From the NCBI GenBank assembly GCA_013215565.1, contig JABSQV010000003.1, positions 44,723-108,722 on the forward strand: a stretch of 64,000 bases of DNA, written 5' to 3'. The position numbers and the translations under genes are program-made. Below the pieces are notes generated by a model. That model did not search any database, was not told the origin of the DNA, and worked only from the letters and a program-made list of their open reading frames with translations. Shown here in pieces: positions 39,719-48,920 of the stretch (positions are counted from its first letter, which is position 1; each line of letters begins with the position of its first letter). The DNA comes from Myxococcales bacterium (GTDB taxonomy: Bacteria > Myxococcota_A > UBA9160 > SZUA-336).

Positions 39719-39748
39719 AGGCTAGCCAGCCGCCGGAGCCGGTGTCAA
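39719..39748 (-). promoter_or_regulatory. Promoter of the hrcA-grpE-dnaK operon
   Basis: On the minus strand TTGACA (39743-39748), 18 bases, then TAGCCT (39719-39724), the same -10 hexamer as in the groES promoter. It overlaps the hemW 3' end. No CIRCE-like inverted repeat was found between it and hrcA. Confidence 0.5.
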
Positions 39749-40920
39749 CAAGCGACGAAACGCAGGAAGACCTCGTCGGCAAAGAGGATTCCCCGTTCCG
39801 TCAGCCGAATGCGCCCCTTCCGGTCTTCGATCAGCTCGAGTTCGCGGAGTTCCCGGATCTCGGCCCCGAAACGGCGCTCCGGCGCCTCCGCGAAGCGGCG
39901 CAGGTAGGCCGCCCTGGAAATTCCGGCCAGGCGCCGGAACCCCAGGAAGAGCGTCTCGCGCCGCGCGTCCTGCTCGGTGAGAGACTCCGACTCCGCCACG
40001 GGCAGCCGGCCGTCTGCGAGCCGCGCCTCCCATTCGGAGCGCGCGCGCAGGTTCTTCCAGCGCGACGATTCGACCAGGCTGGCTGCGCCGACCCCGATCC
40101 CGAGTACGTCGCGCCGCAGCCAGTAGCGCTGATTATGACGCGAGGCGTGGCCGGGCCGGGCAAAGCTCGAGATTTCGTACTGCGTAAAGCCCGACGCCGC
40201 GAGCCCCACGCGCAGCCTGCGGCCGGCCGCGAGCAGCGTGTCTTCGTCGGGCAGCGCGAGCTTCCCGCGCGCTCGAGCCCTCGCGAACGGCGTTTCCGGC
40301 TCGATCGTGAGCGCGTAAGCCGAAATGTGTGGAACCCCGAGACGAATCACGCGTTCGAGGTCCGACAGAAACTCGGACTCCGACTGCCCGGGCGCTCCGA
40401 AGATCAGGTCGGTCGAGACGGACTCGAAACCGCCCCGCAGGCACGCTTCGAGTCCACTCAGCGCCTCCGCAGCCGTGTGCGCGCGCCCGAGCTTCCGGAG
40501 CGTCTCGTCGCGCAGGGACTGAACGCCGACGGAAAGCCGTGTCACGCCGGCCGCGCGAAAGCCCGGCACCCGACCGATCTCGCCGGTTCCGGGATTGAGT
40601 TCGAGCGTGACCTCCTCGGGCTCGCCCGCAAAGCGCTTTCGAATCGTTCCGAGCAGACGCTCGATCGAGGCGGGCTCGAACAGGGAGGGCGTTCCACCCC
40701 CGAAGTAGACGCTGCGCAGCACGCGTCCCGCCGCCGGCCGCGCGGGACCCGCGAGGGCGAGATCGAGCTCGACCTCGAGCCACTCGAGGTAGCGGCGTTC
40801 CAGCTCCGGCGCGAGGCGCCCCGCCGGCTCGACGGCAAAGTCGCAGTACGGGCAAATCCGCTCGCAGAACGGCAGGTGCACGTAGACGCCGACGTCGGGC
40901 GCTCTTGTTCGGGCGAGCAC
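39745..40920 (-). CDS. hemW: Radical SAM protein HemW (heme chaperone / CPO-like)
   Basis: About 391 residues from a GTG at 40920, preceded by TTAGGAT. The radical SAM cluster motif is PFCERICPYCDF (CxxxCxYC), followed by SVYFGGGTPSLFEP and LELNPGTGE. The Phe after the second CxxC-type pair and the lack of extra N-terminal domains suit HemW, which binds and transfers heme, rather than coproporphyrinogen dehydrogenase HemN. The frame is open further upstream, but that portion is not family-like. Confidence 0.9.
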   Translation of the reverse strand: MLARTRAPDVGVYVHLPFCERICPYCDFAVEPAGRLAPELERRYLEWLEVELDLALAGPARPAAGRVLRSVYFGGGTPSLFEPASIERLLGTIRKRFAGEPEEVTLELNPGTGEIGRVPGFRAAGVTRLSVGVQSLRDETLRKLGRAHTAAEALSGLEACLRGGFESVSTDLIFGAPGQSESEFLSDLERVIRLGVPHISAYALTIEPETPFARARARGKLALPDEDTLLAAGRRLRVGLAASGFTQYEISSFARPGHASRHNQRYWLRRDVLGIGVGAASLVESSRWKNLRARSEWEARLADGRLPVAESESLTEQDARRETLFLGFRRLAGISRAAYLRRFAEAPERRFGAEIRELRELELIEDRKGRIRLTERGILFADEVFLRFVAC

Positions 40921-40979
40921 GGCGTCTATCCTAAGCGAGGACCGCCCAAGCGGGCGTAGATTGGGAGAAGCCTCGCGCC

Positions 40980-43628
40980 ATGATCCGACCGATCCTGCTG
41001 GCGGCGCTGCTGGGGTACGCTGCCTGCGCGGCCATGCAGCCGCTCTCAGACAAAACTCGAACCCCACTGCCGGATAAAGGAAACGTCTTGAGCACCATAC
41101 TCGAAAACGGGCTTCGGGTCGTCGTGGTCGAAGACCACTCCGCCCCGGTCGTCGCTCTCAACGTCTGGGTACGAACCGGCAGCGCAGACGAAACCGATCC
41201 GGAATCCGGAATGGCGCACGTGTTCGAGCACATGCTCTTCAAGGGCACGGAGCGCCGCGACGTCGGCGAGATCGCACAGACCGTCGAGGCCTCGGGCGGG
41301 AACATCAACGCCTACACCTCGTTTGACATGACCGTGTACCACATCACCATGGCGAGCCGCGACGCCGCGACCGGAATCGACGTACTCGCCGACGCGGTCC
41401 AGCACTCCAGCTTCGATCCCGACGAACTCCTGAAGGAGCAGGAGGTCGTGGTCGAAGAAATCCGCCGCGGTGAAGACTCTCCGCGGCGCGTCCTGACGCA
41501 GGAGGTATTCGACACAGCGTATCGGAGTCACCCCTACGGCCGCCCCGTCATCGGAACAGAGGCCCACGTGCGCAGCTTTACGCGAGAGGGGCTGCTCGAC
41601 TTCTACTCCCGCTGGTACGTGCCTAACAATATGACCTTCGTGGTGGTCGGCGACATCGATGCCGAGGCTGCCGTCGCCCAGATCCGGGAGGCTTTCAAGG
41701 ACGCGCGGCCCCGGCCCGAGCTTTCGCACTCGCGCGCCGCAGAGGCTTCTCAGACCGAAGCGCGCGCCGAGGTCGTGCGCCGCGACTTCAAGCAGACCCT
41801 GCTCGGAATCGCGTACCCGATTTCGGACTTTCTCGATCCGAACACCGCCTACCTCGATCTGCTCGCGCATGTGCTCGGCGCCGGAGAGACTTCCCGGCTC
41901 TACCGCAACGTGAAGGATCGGCAGCAGCTCGTCTACGGCATCGGAGCCGGCGCCTACACGCCCGCCGATCCGGGGCTCTTGATGATCGACGCGGTGCTCG
42001 AGCCGGACCAGGTCGAAGCTAGCCTCGCCGCGATCGCGCTGGAGATCGAACGGCTTCGGAGTTCGGGGCCCTCCGAAGCCGAGCTTGACCGCGCGCGCGT
42101 GAATTTCCTGGCCGACCAGATCCGCGAAAAGGAAACGATGCAGGGGCAGGCGCGAAAGGTCGGGTACTACGAAACCTTTGCGGGCGGCCTCGAGGCCGAA
42201 GCGGACTACATCGAGAGCATCCGGGGCGCGACTCCAAAGGATCTGCAGCGCGTGGCCGGGGCCTACCTGCGCCCCGAACGTGCCAATCTCGCGGTCCTGC
42301 TCCCGATCGAAGCGCGACCCGACCTCGACGGCACCGCGCTGCTCGCCGCTTACCGCAGCGATCCGGGCGATCGCCGGGAACTGTCGCGAGTCCGACTTGC
42401 AGACGACACCTGGCAGTACCGGCTTCCGAACGGGTTGCGTCTGGTCGTGAGGACCAACCACTCGATTCCGCTGGTCGCGCTGCGGCTCTCCTTTCGCGGC
42501 GGCCTGCTCGCCGAAGAAGCATCGAATCAGGGGATCTCGTCTTTCGTGGCCGAGATGCTCGAACGCGGGACCCGGTCCCGAAGCGCGGCCGATCTGGCCG
42601 AGGAGGTCGAGCAAATCGCGGGTGCGCTCGTAGGGTTTTCGGGCCGGAACAGTTTCGGACTCAGCGCGGAATTCCTGCGGGACTCTCTCGATCAGGGACT
42701 CGACCTGTTTGCCGACGTCCTGCTTCACTCCGACTTTCCGGCAGACGAGATCGAGAAGCTGCGGGTCGAGCGGATCGCGGCGATCGAGCGGCGCGAGGAC
42801 AATCTCGCGGGCAAGGCGTTCGAGCTGTTCGCGGGGGCGGTCTACCCGGAACACCCCTACCGCTTCCGGGCAATCGGCACCGAGGAGTCGACCGCGGAGC
42901 TCGATCGCGAAGCGCTCGTGTCCTACTACGAACGCCTCGCTGTTCCCTCCAACGGGGTTCTGGCGGTGGCGGGCGACGTCGAGCCCGACGAATTCGCGCG
43001 CGCGGTCTGGCAGCGGCTGCGTCTCTGGACCGGGCCCGACTCGGTCGATCTCCCGGCCCACCCGGCACCGCAGCCACCCGAGGACGAGATCGAGGTCTCG
43101 CTCGAGAAGAACAAACAGCAGGTGCACATCGTGGTCGGCTTCACCGGGCTCGCGATCGGCGATCCGGAGGTACCGGCGCTCGAAGTGCTGACCCAGATCC
43201 TGTCCGGCCAGGGCGGCCGTCTGTTCCTCGAACTCCGCGACCGGCAAAGCCTCGCCTACTCGGTCTCGGCCTTCTCGATCGAGGGTGTCGACCCGGGTTC
43301 CTTCGGCGTCTACATGGCCTCCGCACCCGACAAGCTCGAGGCATCGATCGACGGGATCCGCTCCGAGCTCCGACGCGTCGTCGAGGATCCGATCGACGCG
43401 CGCGAGTTCGAACGCGCGCGGTCCTACCTGATCGGGACGCAGGCGGTGGGCCTCCAGATGCTGGGTACGCAGGCGTCGCTGCTCTCGCTCAACGAGCTCT
43501 ACGGCCTAGGCCCGCTCCACCACGAAGGCTACCGGGAACGGATCGAGGCGGTTACCCCCGACGACGTTCGACGCGTGGCCGAACGCGTGATCCGGCTCGA
43601 CTCTCCGATCATCGTCGTCATCCGCTGA
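40980..43628 (+). CDS. Two-domain M16 zinc metallopeptidase
   Basis: An 882-residue M16 (pitrilysin/insulinase-type) protease with fused halves. The N-terminal half is catalytic: HVFEHMLFKG provides the inverted zinc motif HxxEH, and EEIRRGEDSP supplies the distal Glu. The C-terminal half (from about 465) has the same fold but EML in place of HxxEH, so it is a non-catalytic partner. An N-terminal hydrophobic segment with YAAC suggests export, possibly as a lipoprotein. Divergent from hemW. Substrates are probably periplasmic peptides. Confidence 0.9.
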   Translation: MIRPILLAALLGYAACAAMQPLSDKTRTPLPDKGNVLSTILENGLRVVVVEDHSAPVVALNVWVRTGSADETDPESGMAHVFEHMLFKGTERRDVGEIAQTVEASGGNINAYTSFDMTVYHITMASRDAATGIDVLADAVQHSSFDPDELLKEQEVVVEEIRRGEDSPRRVLTQEVFDTAYRSHPYGRPVIGTEAHVRSFTREGLLDFYSRWYVPNNMTFVVVGDIDAEAAVAQIREAFKDARPRPELSHSRAAEASQTEARAEVVRRDFKQTLLGIAYPISDFLDPNTAYLDLLAHVLGAGETSRLYRNVKDRQQLVYGIGAGAYTPADPGLLMIDAVLEPDQVEASLAAIALEIERLRSSGPSEAELDRARVNFLADQIREKETMQGQARKVGYYETFAGGLEAEADYIESIRGATPKDLQRVAGAYLRPERANLAVLLPIEARPDLDGTALLAAYRSDPGDRRELSRVRLADDTWQYRLPNGLRLVVRTNHSIPLVALRLSFRGGLLAEEASNQGISSFVAEMLERGTRSRSAADLAEEVEQIAGALVGFSGRNSFGLSAEFLRDSLDQGLDLFADVLLHSDFPADEIEKLRVERIAAIERREDNLAGKAFELFAGAVYPEHPYRFRAIGTEESTAELDREALVSYYERLAVPSNGVLAVAGDVEPDEFARAVWQRLRLWTGPDSVDLPAHPAPQPPEDEIEVSLEKNKQQVHIVVGFTGLAIGDPEVPALEVLTQILSGQGGRLFLELRDRQSLAYSVSAFSIEGVDPGSFGVYMASAPDKLEASIDGIRSELRRVVEDPIDAREFERARSYLIGTQAVGLQMLGTQASLLSLNELYGLGPLHHEGYRERIEAVTPDDVRRVAERVIRLDSPIIVVIR

Positions 43629-43716
43629 GCCAGGGGGCGGCGCGACGGAATCGTCGCACGCGTCCGCGAGCAGGACGACGGGTGACGGCCGACCGGTTGC
43701 GCGGTCGGGCGGCCGT

Positions 43717-45492
43717 TTAGTAGCCAGCGGCGAGGCCATCGGAGCGGGGATCGGTCCCGCCCCAGAAGATTCCGGTCTCGGGATCGCGCACGATTCCCTG
43801 CGCCGAACTCCAGCGACGATCGCTCACGTCGACCGGATGGCCCCAGCGCGCGAGCGCACGCGTAACGTCGCGCGGGTGGTCGGGCTCGAGCGACAGGCGA
43901 TCGGGCCTCCACTGATGGTGGAAGCGCGGCGCGGCCACGGCCTCCTCGATGTTCATGCCGTAGTCGACCACGTTCAGTACGGTCTGGAGCACCGTCGTAA
44001 TGATGCGCGGGCCGCCGGGACTCCCGATCACCATCCAGGGCTGCCCGTCCCGAAACAGGATGGTGGGCGTCATGCTGGATAGCGGACGCTTGGCGGGCAC
44101 GATCGCGTTGGCCTCGTGGCCGATCAGCCCGAACGCGTTCGGCACACCGGGCGCAGACGAGAAGTCGTCCATCTCGTTGTTGAGCACGATCCCATACCCG
44201 GGAACCGTGATGCCCGAACCGAACAGCAGGTTCACGGTCTGCGTGATCGCGACTGCGTTCCCGGCCGCATCCATGGCGGAGAGGTGGCTGGTACCGCTGT
44301 CGTCGGGGGGCGGCGTTCCGGCTCGCTCGACCTGCAGGATCCGGCGCTTGCCCCAGGTCCAAGGCGGCCGCCGGTAGAAGGGCTGCGGCGCGAGGCGCGC
44401 CGAAAGCTCGCGGCCGTACGCCTTCGAGGTGAGCCAGGCCGCCGGAACCGGGTAGAAGTCCGGATCGCCGAGGTGCATCGCGCGATCCGCGAACGCGAGC
44501 TTCATCGATTCCGCCACCAGGTGGATGCTCTCGCTCGAGTTCGCGCCAAGTTCCGCCAACTCGAAGGGCTCGAGCATGTTCAGCATCTGGATCAGGTGGA
44601 CGCCACCCGAACTCGGCGGGGGCATCGAGACCACCTCGAGGCCGCGGTACTCGCCACGTACGGGCTCGCGCCAGCGCGTCCGGTACGCAGCCAGATCCTC
44701 GAGCGTGAGCGCCCCGCCCGCGTCCTGGGCCGCCCGCACCATGGCCTCCGCGATGGGACCGGCGTAGAAGGCCTCGGCCCCGGCGCGCGCGATGGCTTCG
44801 TGGGTGCGGGCGAGGTCCTCCTGCGTGAGCCGCCAGCCGAGTGGCGGCAGCTTTCCCGCGTCGAGTTGGATCCGCTCGGTCTCCGGGAAGCCACCGAGGC
44901 GTCGGTACCGGACCAGGAATTCCAGAATCTGGCGGTGGCGCACGCTGATCGGGAAGCCCTCGCGCGCGATTCGGATCGCAGGCTCGAGCACGGCCCGACG
45001 CTCGAGCTTCCCGAATCGCGCATGCACCTCGAGCAGACCCCGGACCAGCCCGGGTACGGCCACCGCCTGCCCGCCGGCACGAGACGCCCCCCGGTCGACC
45101 CTGCCCGCGGGGTCCCGGTACATGTCGCGGTGCGCGGCCGCGGGCGCGGTCTCGCGCGCGTCTACAGCGAAGGTGCGGCGCGACTCCGCCTCGTAGAGCA
45201 GGATGAAGCCGCCGCCCCCGATCCCGGAGTGGTAGGGCTCGACCACCCCGACGGCAAAGGCCGCCGCCACCGCCGCGTCCACCGCGTTGCCCCCCTGGGC
45301 GAGGATCTCGCGCCCGGCCTCACTGGCCGGCCGCGCTGAGGTCACTACCATCCCCTGCCGGCCCCAGCCAGGGTTCGGTGCGGCGGCGTCGGCGGGCGGC
45401 ACGAGTGCGATCCACACGAAGCCGAGCGCAACCAAGCGAGCACCCGGATGGGTCCGGCGGCCGGAAACAGGGCGATCAGCAGAACGAGGCAC
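43717..45492 (-). CDS. ggt: Gamma-glutamyltransferase
   Basis: A 591-residue Ntn-hydrolase that cleaves glutathione and transfers the gamma-glutamyl group in the periplasm. A hydrophobic N-terminal signal segment (about 18-36) precedes GNAVDAAVAAAFAVGVVEPY and SGIGGGGFILLYE. The autoprocessing and nucleophile Thr lies in GTSHLSAMDAAGNAVAIT, so the chain is cut to large and small subunits there. GSPGGPRIITTVLQTVLNVVDY near the C-terminus is also conserved. Confidence 0.93.
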   Translation of the reverse strand: MPRSADRPVSGRRTHPGARLVALGFVWIALVPPADAAAPNPGWGRQGMVVTSARPASEAGREILAQGGNAVDAAVAAAFAVGVVEPYHSGIGGGGFILLYEAESRRTFAVDARETAPAAAHRDMYRDPAGRVDRGASRAGGQAVAVPGLVRGLLEVHARFGKLERRAVLEPAIRIAREGFPISVRHRQILEFLVRYRRLGGFPETERIQLDAGKLPPLGWRLTQEDLARTHEAIARAGAEAFYAGPIAEAMVRAAQDAGGALTLEDLAAYRTRWREPVRGEYRGLEVVSMPPPSSGGVHLIQMLNMLEPFELAELGANSSESIHLVAESMKLAFADRAMHLGDPDFYPVPAAWLTSKAYGRELSARLAPQPFYRRPPWTWGKRRILQVERAGTPPPDDSGTSHLSAMDAAGNAVAITQTVNLLFGSGITVPGYGIVLNNEMDDFSSAPGVPNAFGLIGHEANAIVPAKRPLSSMTPTILFRDGQPWMVIGSPGGPRIITTVLQTVLNVVDYGMNIEEAVAAPRFHHQWRPDRLSLEPDHPRDVTRALARWGHPVDVSDRRWSSAQGIVRDPETGIFWGGTDPRSDGLAAGY

Positions 45493-45558
45493 GGCGTGAC
45501 CGTAGCAGGCCCCGGTCGGGAACTGCTACGGGGGCCGGCGCCCGGATGGGAGGAAGAG

Positions 45559-46194
45559 ATGACACCCACGCGGAAGCAGCGAAGCGGCCGGGCCCTGAGC
45601 CTGGGTCTGGCACTTGTCGCATATGCGGCCTGTAATCCGGCGGTCTCGGAACCGGGCGCGGCAGAGGCCGAGGCGGCGCCGGCCGAGGTGGCTCCCGCGG
45701 GGAACGAGATCGCTGTGATCACGGTGCAGGGCTACGGCGACATCAGGCTCCGCTTCTTTCCCGACCGGGCACCCGGCCACGTCAAGAACTTCAAGAAGCT
45801 CGCCCGCAAGGGCTTTTACGACGGGACGACCTTTCACCGGATCATCCCGGGCTTCATGATCCAGGGGGGCGATCCACTCACCAAGGACGACAACCCCAAC
45901 AACGACGGCACCGGCGATCCCGGTTACAAGATCAAGGCGGAGTTCAGCGACACGCCCCATCGCCGCGGAATCGTTTCGATGGCCCGAGCCAGCGACCCCG
46001 ACTCCGCCGGGAGCCAGTTCTTCATCGTGCTCAAGAACTCGAGCTTCCTGGACGGCAAGTACACGGTCTTCGGGGAGGTGATCGAGGGCATGGAGGTCGC
46101 GGACAAGATCGTGCAGCAGCCCCGGAACCGGCGCGACCGGCCGCTAGAGAACATCGTGACGGAGTCCGTCACGATCGTGCCCGAAGCGAACTGA
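45559..46194 (+). CDS. Cyclophilin-type peptidyl-prolyl isomerase, lipoprotein
   Basis: A 211-residue protein. The ATG at 45559 follows GGGAGGAAGAG. Signal peptide with lipobox YAAC (Cys near residue 25), an Ala/Glu/Pro-rich linker, then a cyclophilin domain (about 50-205). The domain has FYDGTTFHRIIPGFMIQGGD (catalytic Arg and Phe), GSQFFIVL, and YTVFGEVIEGMEV. It assists folding of exported proteins, attached to the membrane. It is the third PPIase in the window. Confidence 0.92.
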   Translation: MTPTRKQRSGRALSLGLALVAYAACNPAVSEPGAAEAEAAPAEVAPAGNEIAVITVQGYGDIRLRFFPDRAPGHVKNFKKLARKGFYDGTTFHRIIPGFMIQGGDPLTKDDNPNNDGTGDPGYKIKAEFSDTPHRRGIVSMARASDPDSAGSQFFIVLKNSSFLDGKYTVFGEVIEGMEVADKIVQQPRNRRDRPLENIVTESVTIVPEAN

Positions 46195-46212
46195 GCCCCA
46201 CGCGCGGCCCGA

Positions 46213-47604
46213 TCAGTCCAGATATCCCAGCGCACGCAGCTGCGCGGCGGCTTCCGGATCGAGTTCGCGCGGACGCCCGCCCGCGCGACCGGCCGCGCGC
46301 CAGTCCGAGAGTATTTCCAGCAATGCGTCTCGGACCGCGGGGTGGCGCTCGGCGACGTTGGTCGTCTCGCCGGGATCCGACTCCAGGTCGTAGAGTTCCA
46401 GATACGGAGACCGCAGACCCGGAAGCTCCACGAGCTTCCAGCGGCCGCCCCGCACCGATTCGATGCGACCGCTCCGATCGAGCTGGTACGCCCGATCCGC
46501 GTAGCGCCGGTCGACCGGCCGCGCACCCGTGAAGCTGAACTCGCGCGGCTCGACGCCGCGTCCCTCGAGCAGTGGAACCAGACTCCGGCCCTGCAGCGAC
46601 ACCTCCGGCGGGAGGTCCACACCGAGGAGTTCGAGCAGGGTCGGCAACAGGTCCACGGTCTCGACCGTGGCCTCGATCCGGCGCGGCGCGAGTCCGGGCA
46701 CGTGCACGATCAGCGGAATCCGCGCCTGTTCGTCGACCACGCGCGCGCCGTGATCGAGCGGCCACCAGCGGCCACCCAGCGTCTCACCGTGATCGGCCAG
46801 AACCACCACCACGGTCCGGTCTAGGTCGATCTCTTCGAGCAACGCCGCCACCCGGTCGTCCGCGTAGCGAATCATCTCGTCGTAGCGGTCGACGTAGTCG
46901 TTCAGGTAGTGCGCGCTCGCTCCGCGCGCTGCCGGGAGCGGCTGGTAGTCCGGAATTCGTTCGAGGCGCGGCCCCGCCTCCCCGGAGTCGAAAAGTTCTG
47001 CGTAGCGTCCCGTGGACGCGTAGGGTCCGTGGGCGTCGTAGAGGTGCAAGAAGAGAAAGAACCGCTCCGCGGGCAGGAGCGAGCGCAACCAGCCGAGCGC
47101 GGACGCGGTCGTCAGCCGCCCGTCGCGTCGCATCCCGCCAAAGCGATCGTCGTAGGACTCGAACCCACGATCGAGGCCCGAGAGCTGCGCCCGCAAGGTC
47201 ACGGCCGAGATGAAGGCCCCGGTTCGAAAGCCGGCGTCATCCAGGATCGCGGCGAGCGTGGGCACCCCGGCCCTGAGCTTGATCCCGTGGTGCCGGTTGC
47301 CGTGGACGTTCGGGTAGAGCCCGGTGAGCATCGAGGCATGCGACGGATTCGTCTCGACGTCCTGCGCGAAGGCGTTCTCGAACACGGCGGACTCCGAGGC
47401 AAGCCGGGCGACCGCGGGCGCGGTGTCGCGCGCGTAGCCGTAGCTCTGCAGATGATCGCGCCGCACCGTATCGAGCGAGATCAGCACCAGGTTCGGGGGC
47501 GGCTCCGCCCGGCAGCCCGCGAGCACGGTCAGCAACGCGAGCCCGAGCCACCGACACCTGCCTCCGACTCCGATCGCGCGACATTTCACAGCGAGAGCTT
47601 GCAC
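46213..47604 (-). CDS. Sulfatase-like alkaline-phosphatase-superfamily lipoprotein
   Basis: A 463-residue protein with signal peptide and lipobox LAGC. Metal-binding LISLDTVRRDHL is at the N-terminus, and VVLADHGETLGG supplies the second Asp-His pair. The nucleophile position of the sulfatase motif ([CS]xPSR) reads TNPSHASMLTG, with Thr instead of Cys or Ser. It therefore cannot form formylglycine and is not a classical sulfatase; phosphodiesterase or phosphonate-type chemistry with a Thr nucleophile is likelier. The frame begins at a GTG; a nearer start is possible. Confidence 0.82.
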   Translation of the reverse strand: MQALAVKCRAIGVGGRCRWLGLALLTVLAGCRAEPPPNLVLISLDTVRRDHLQSYGYARDTAPAVARLASESAVFENAFAQDVETNPSHASMLTGLYPNVHGNRHHGIKLRAGVPTLAAILDDAGFRTGAFISAVTLRAQLSGLDRGFESYDDRFGGMRRDGRLTTASALGWLRSLLPAERFFLFLHLYDAHGPYASTGRYAELFDSGEAGPRLERIPDYQPLPAARGASAHYLNDYVDRYDEMIRYADDRVAALLEEIDLDRTVVVVLADHGETLGGRWWPLDHGARVVDEQARIPLIVHVPGLAPRRIEATVETVDLLPTLLELLGVDLPPEVSLQGRSLVPLLEGRGVEPREFSFTGARPVDRRYADRAYQLDRSGRIESVRGGRWKLVELPGLRSPYLELYDLESDPGETTNVAERHPAVRDALLEILSDWRAAGRAGGRPRELDPEAAAQLRALGYLD

Positions 47605-47669
47605 GGACGCACCCCGGGCCGCCAGCCGCCCGCCGCCGCCAGCCGCCAGAGAACCGTTATTGGTCGACG

Positions 47670-47698
47670 TTGTTGGGTCCGGAGGGAAAAGCGATACT
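47670..47698 (+). promoter_or_regulatory. Possible tRNA-Phe promoter
   Basis: TTGTTG (47670-47675), 17 bases, GATACT (47693-47698), located 55 bp before the mature tRNA. The match to the consensus is modest, and the position is the main support. Confidence 0.3.
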
Positions 47699-47753
47699 CC
47701 GCCCGCTCGCCCGGGGGCTGCGCAATCCGGCGTCCCCGGCGGCAGGGGATCGT

Positions 47754-47829
47754 GGCGCGGTAGCTCAGTCGGTAGAGCACCTGACTGAAAATCAGGGTGT
47801 CGGCAGTTCGATTCTGCCCTGCGCCACCA
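47754..47829 (+). tRNA. tRNA-Phe (GAA)
   Basis: A complete 76-nt cloverleaf. The acceptor stem GGCGCGG pairs with CTGCGCC (one G-U). The D arm has GCTC/GAGC, and the anticodon stem CCTGA/TCAGG encloses the loop CTGAAAA with anticodon GAA. The T arm GGCAG-TTCGATT-CTGCC is followed by discriminator A and an encoded CCA. It lies between the divergent sulfatase and hydrolase genes. Confidence 0.97.
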
Positions 47830-47921
47830 TCCTTTGTGTTGGCTCGCAGCTGCGGATGGCCTGTGGAGTCGCGGGCCGCGGCATCCCAGACCCCGAAGCG
47901 CCGGGTGTAGTCTCGGGGTCG

Positions 47922-48743
47922 ATGGCGGGGTGGAGCGAGTCGCGCGTTGAGCTTCCTTCGGGCGGCACGCATCTGCTCGCGCGCGGCGCGGGGCCGACGC
48001 TGCTCTGGACGCACGGCTTCATGATGCCTTCCGCGGGGGAAGACGCGACCGGACTCCCCAGGCTCTTCGACGGCCTCGAGGGCTGGCGCGTGGTCCGCTA
48101 CGACGCACGCGGACACGGGCGTTCCGATGCCGGAAGCAGCGACGCGAGTCTTGGCTGGGATCAACTCGGTCAGGACCTGATCGCTCTCGCGGATGCGCTC
48201 GGCTGCCAGCGCTTCGTCGCAGGCGGGGTCTCGATGGGCGCAGCCGCGAGCCTCTGGGCGGGCGTGCAGGCGCCCGAGCGGGTCGCCGGTCTGCTCCTCT
48301 TGCTTCCGCCCACCGCATGGGAGACGCGCGCCGCACAGTCGCAGGCGTACCTCGGGATGGAGGCGCTGCTCGCGCGCGAGGGCACCGAGAGCGTCGTGCG
48401 CGCCATGGAGGTGCAACTCGGAGCCCAGCCCGGCATGCAGCAGACGCTCGAAACGCTCTCGAAGGTGCTGCGCGATTGGGACCCCGCGAGCTTCGGCCGC
48501 GCACTCCGCGGCGCGGCCGCGAGCAACCTGCCCGAGCCCGAGGTGCTTCGCACGATCCGCGCTTCGGCTCTGCTGCTGCCGGTCCGGGGCGACCCGGGGC
48601 ACCCGCTGTCGACCGCCGAGCGGCTCTCGGATCTTTTGCCCACCGCAGAACTTCACGCGCTCGAGAACCTGGGCCAGCTGGCGTCGGCAGCGGACCGGGT
48701 GCGGCGCTTCCTGGAACCGCTTCGCGCACAACTCGAAACCTGA
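47922..48743 (+). CDS. Alpha/beta-fold hydrolase
   Basis: A 273-residue hydrolase starting at the ATG at 47922; the upstream open frame crosses the tRNA and is rejected. Oxyanion region LLWTHGFMM, DARGHGRSD, the nucleophile elbow GGVSMGAA (Ser), and the late segment LPVRGDPGHPLS (acid). The expected C-terminal catalytic His is not obvious: HALENLGQLA resembles the usual H-x-PxxGH region, so the third triad member may be the His in ELHALENL. Substrate unknown. Confidence 0.82.
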   Translation: MAGWSESRVELPSGGTHLLARGAGPTLLWTHGFMMPSAGEDATGLPRLFDGLEGWRVVRYDARGHGRSDAGSSDASLGWDQLGQDLIALADALGCQRFVAGGVSMGAAASLWAGVQAPERVAGLLLLLPPTAWETRAAQSQAYLGMEALLAREGTESVVRAMEVQLGAQPGMQQTLETLSKVLRDWDPASFGRALRGAAASNLPEPEVLRTIRASALLLPVRGDPGHPLSTAERLSDLLPTAELHALENLGQLASAADRVRRFLEPLRAQLET

Positions 48744-48920
48744 ATCGGGTGGACGGCGCGGCCGGCGTTCCTGCGGCCGGCTTGCGACACACGAGATCGC
48801 GCGCACGCTCTCAAACAAGGCGAGCCGGAGTGGAGTGCCCGCGGACTGACGCATGCGCGGCCACCCCCGGCCGCATGAGACGCTGGAACTCCGGCCAGCG
48901 CTTCGCTCCGGATCCGGCGC

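Noticed and set aside
47670-47921. Extended alpha/beta hydrolase frame across the tRNA
   Set aside because: The frame passes through tRNA-Phe; the family-like N-terminus begins at the ATG at 47922.
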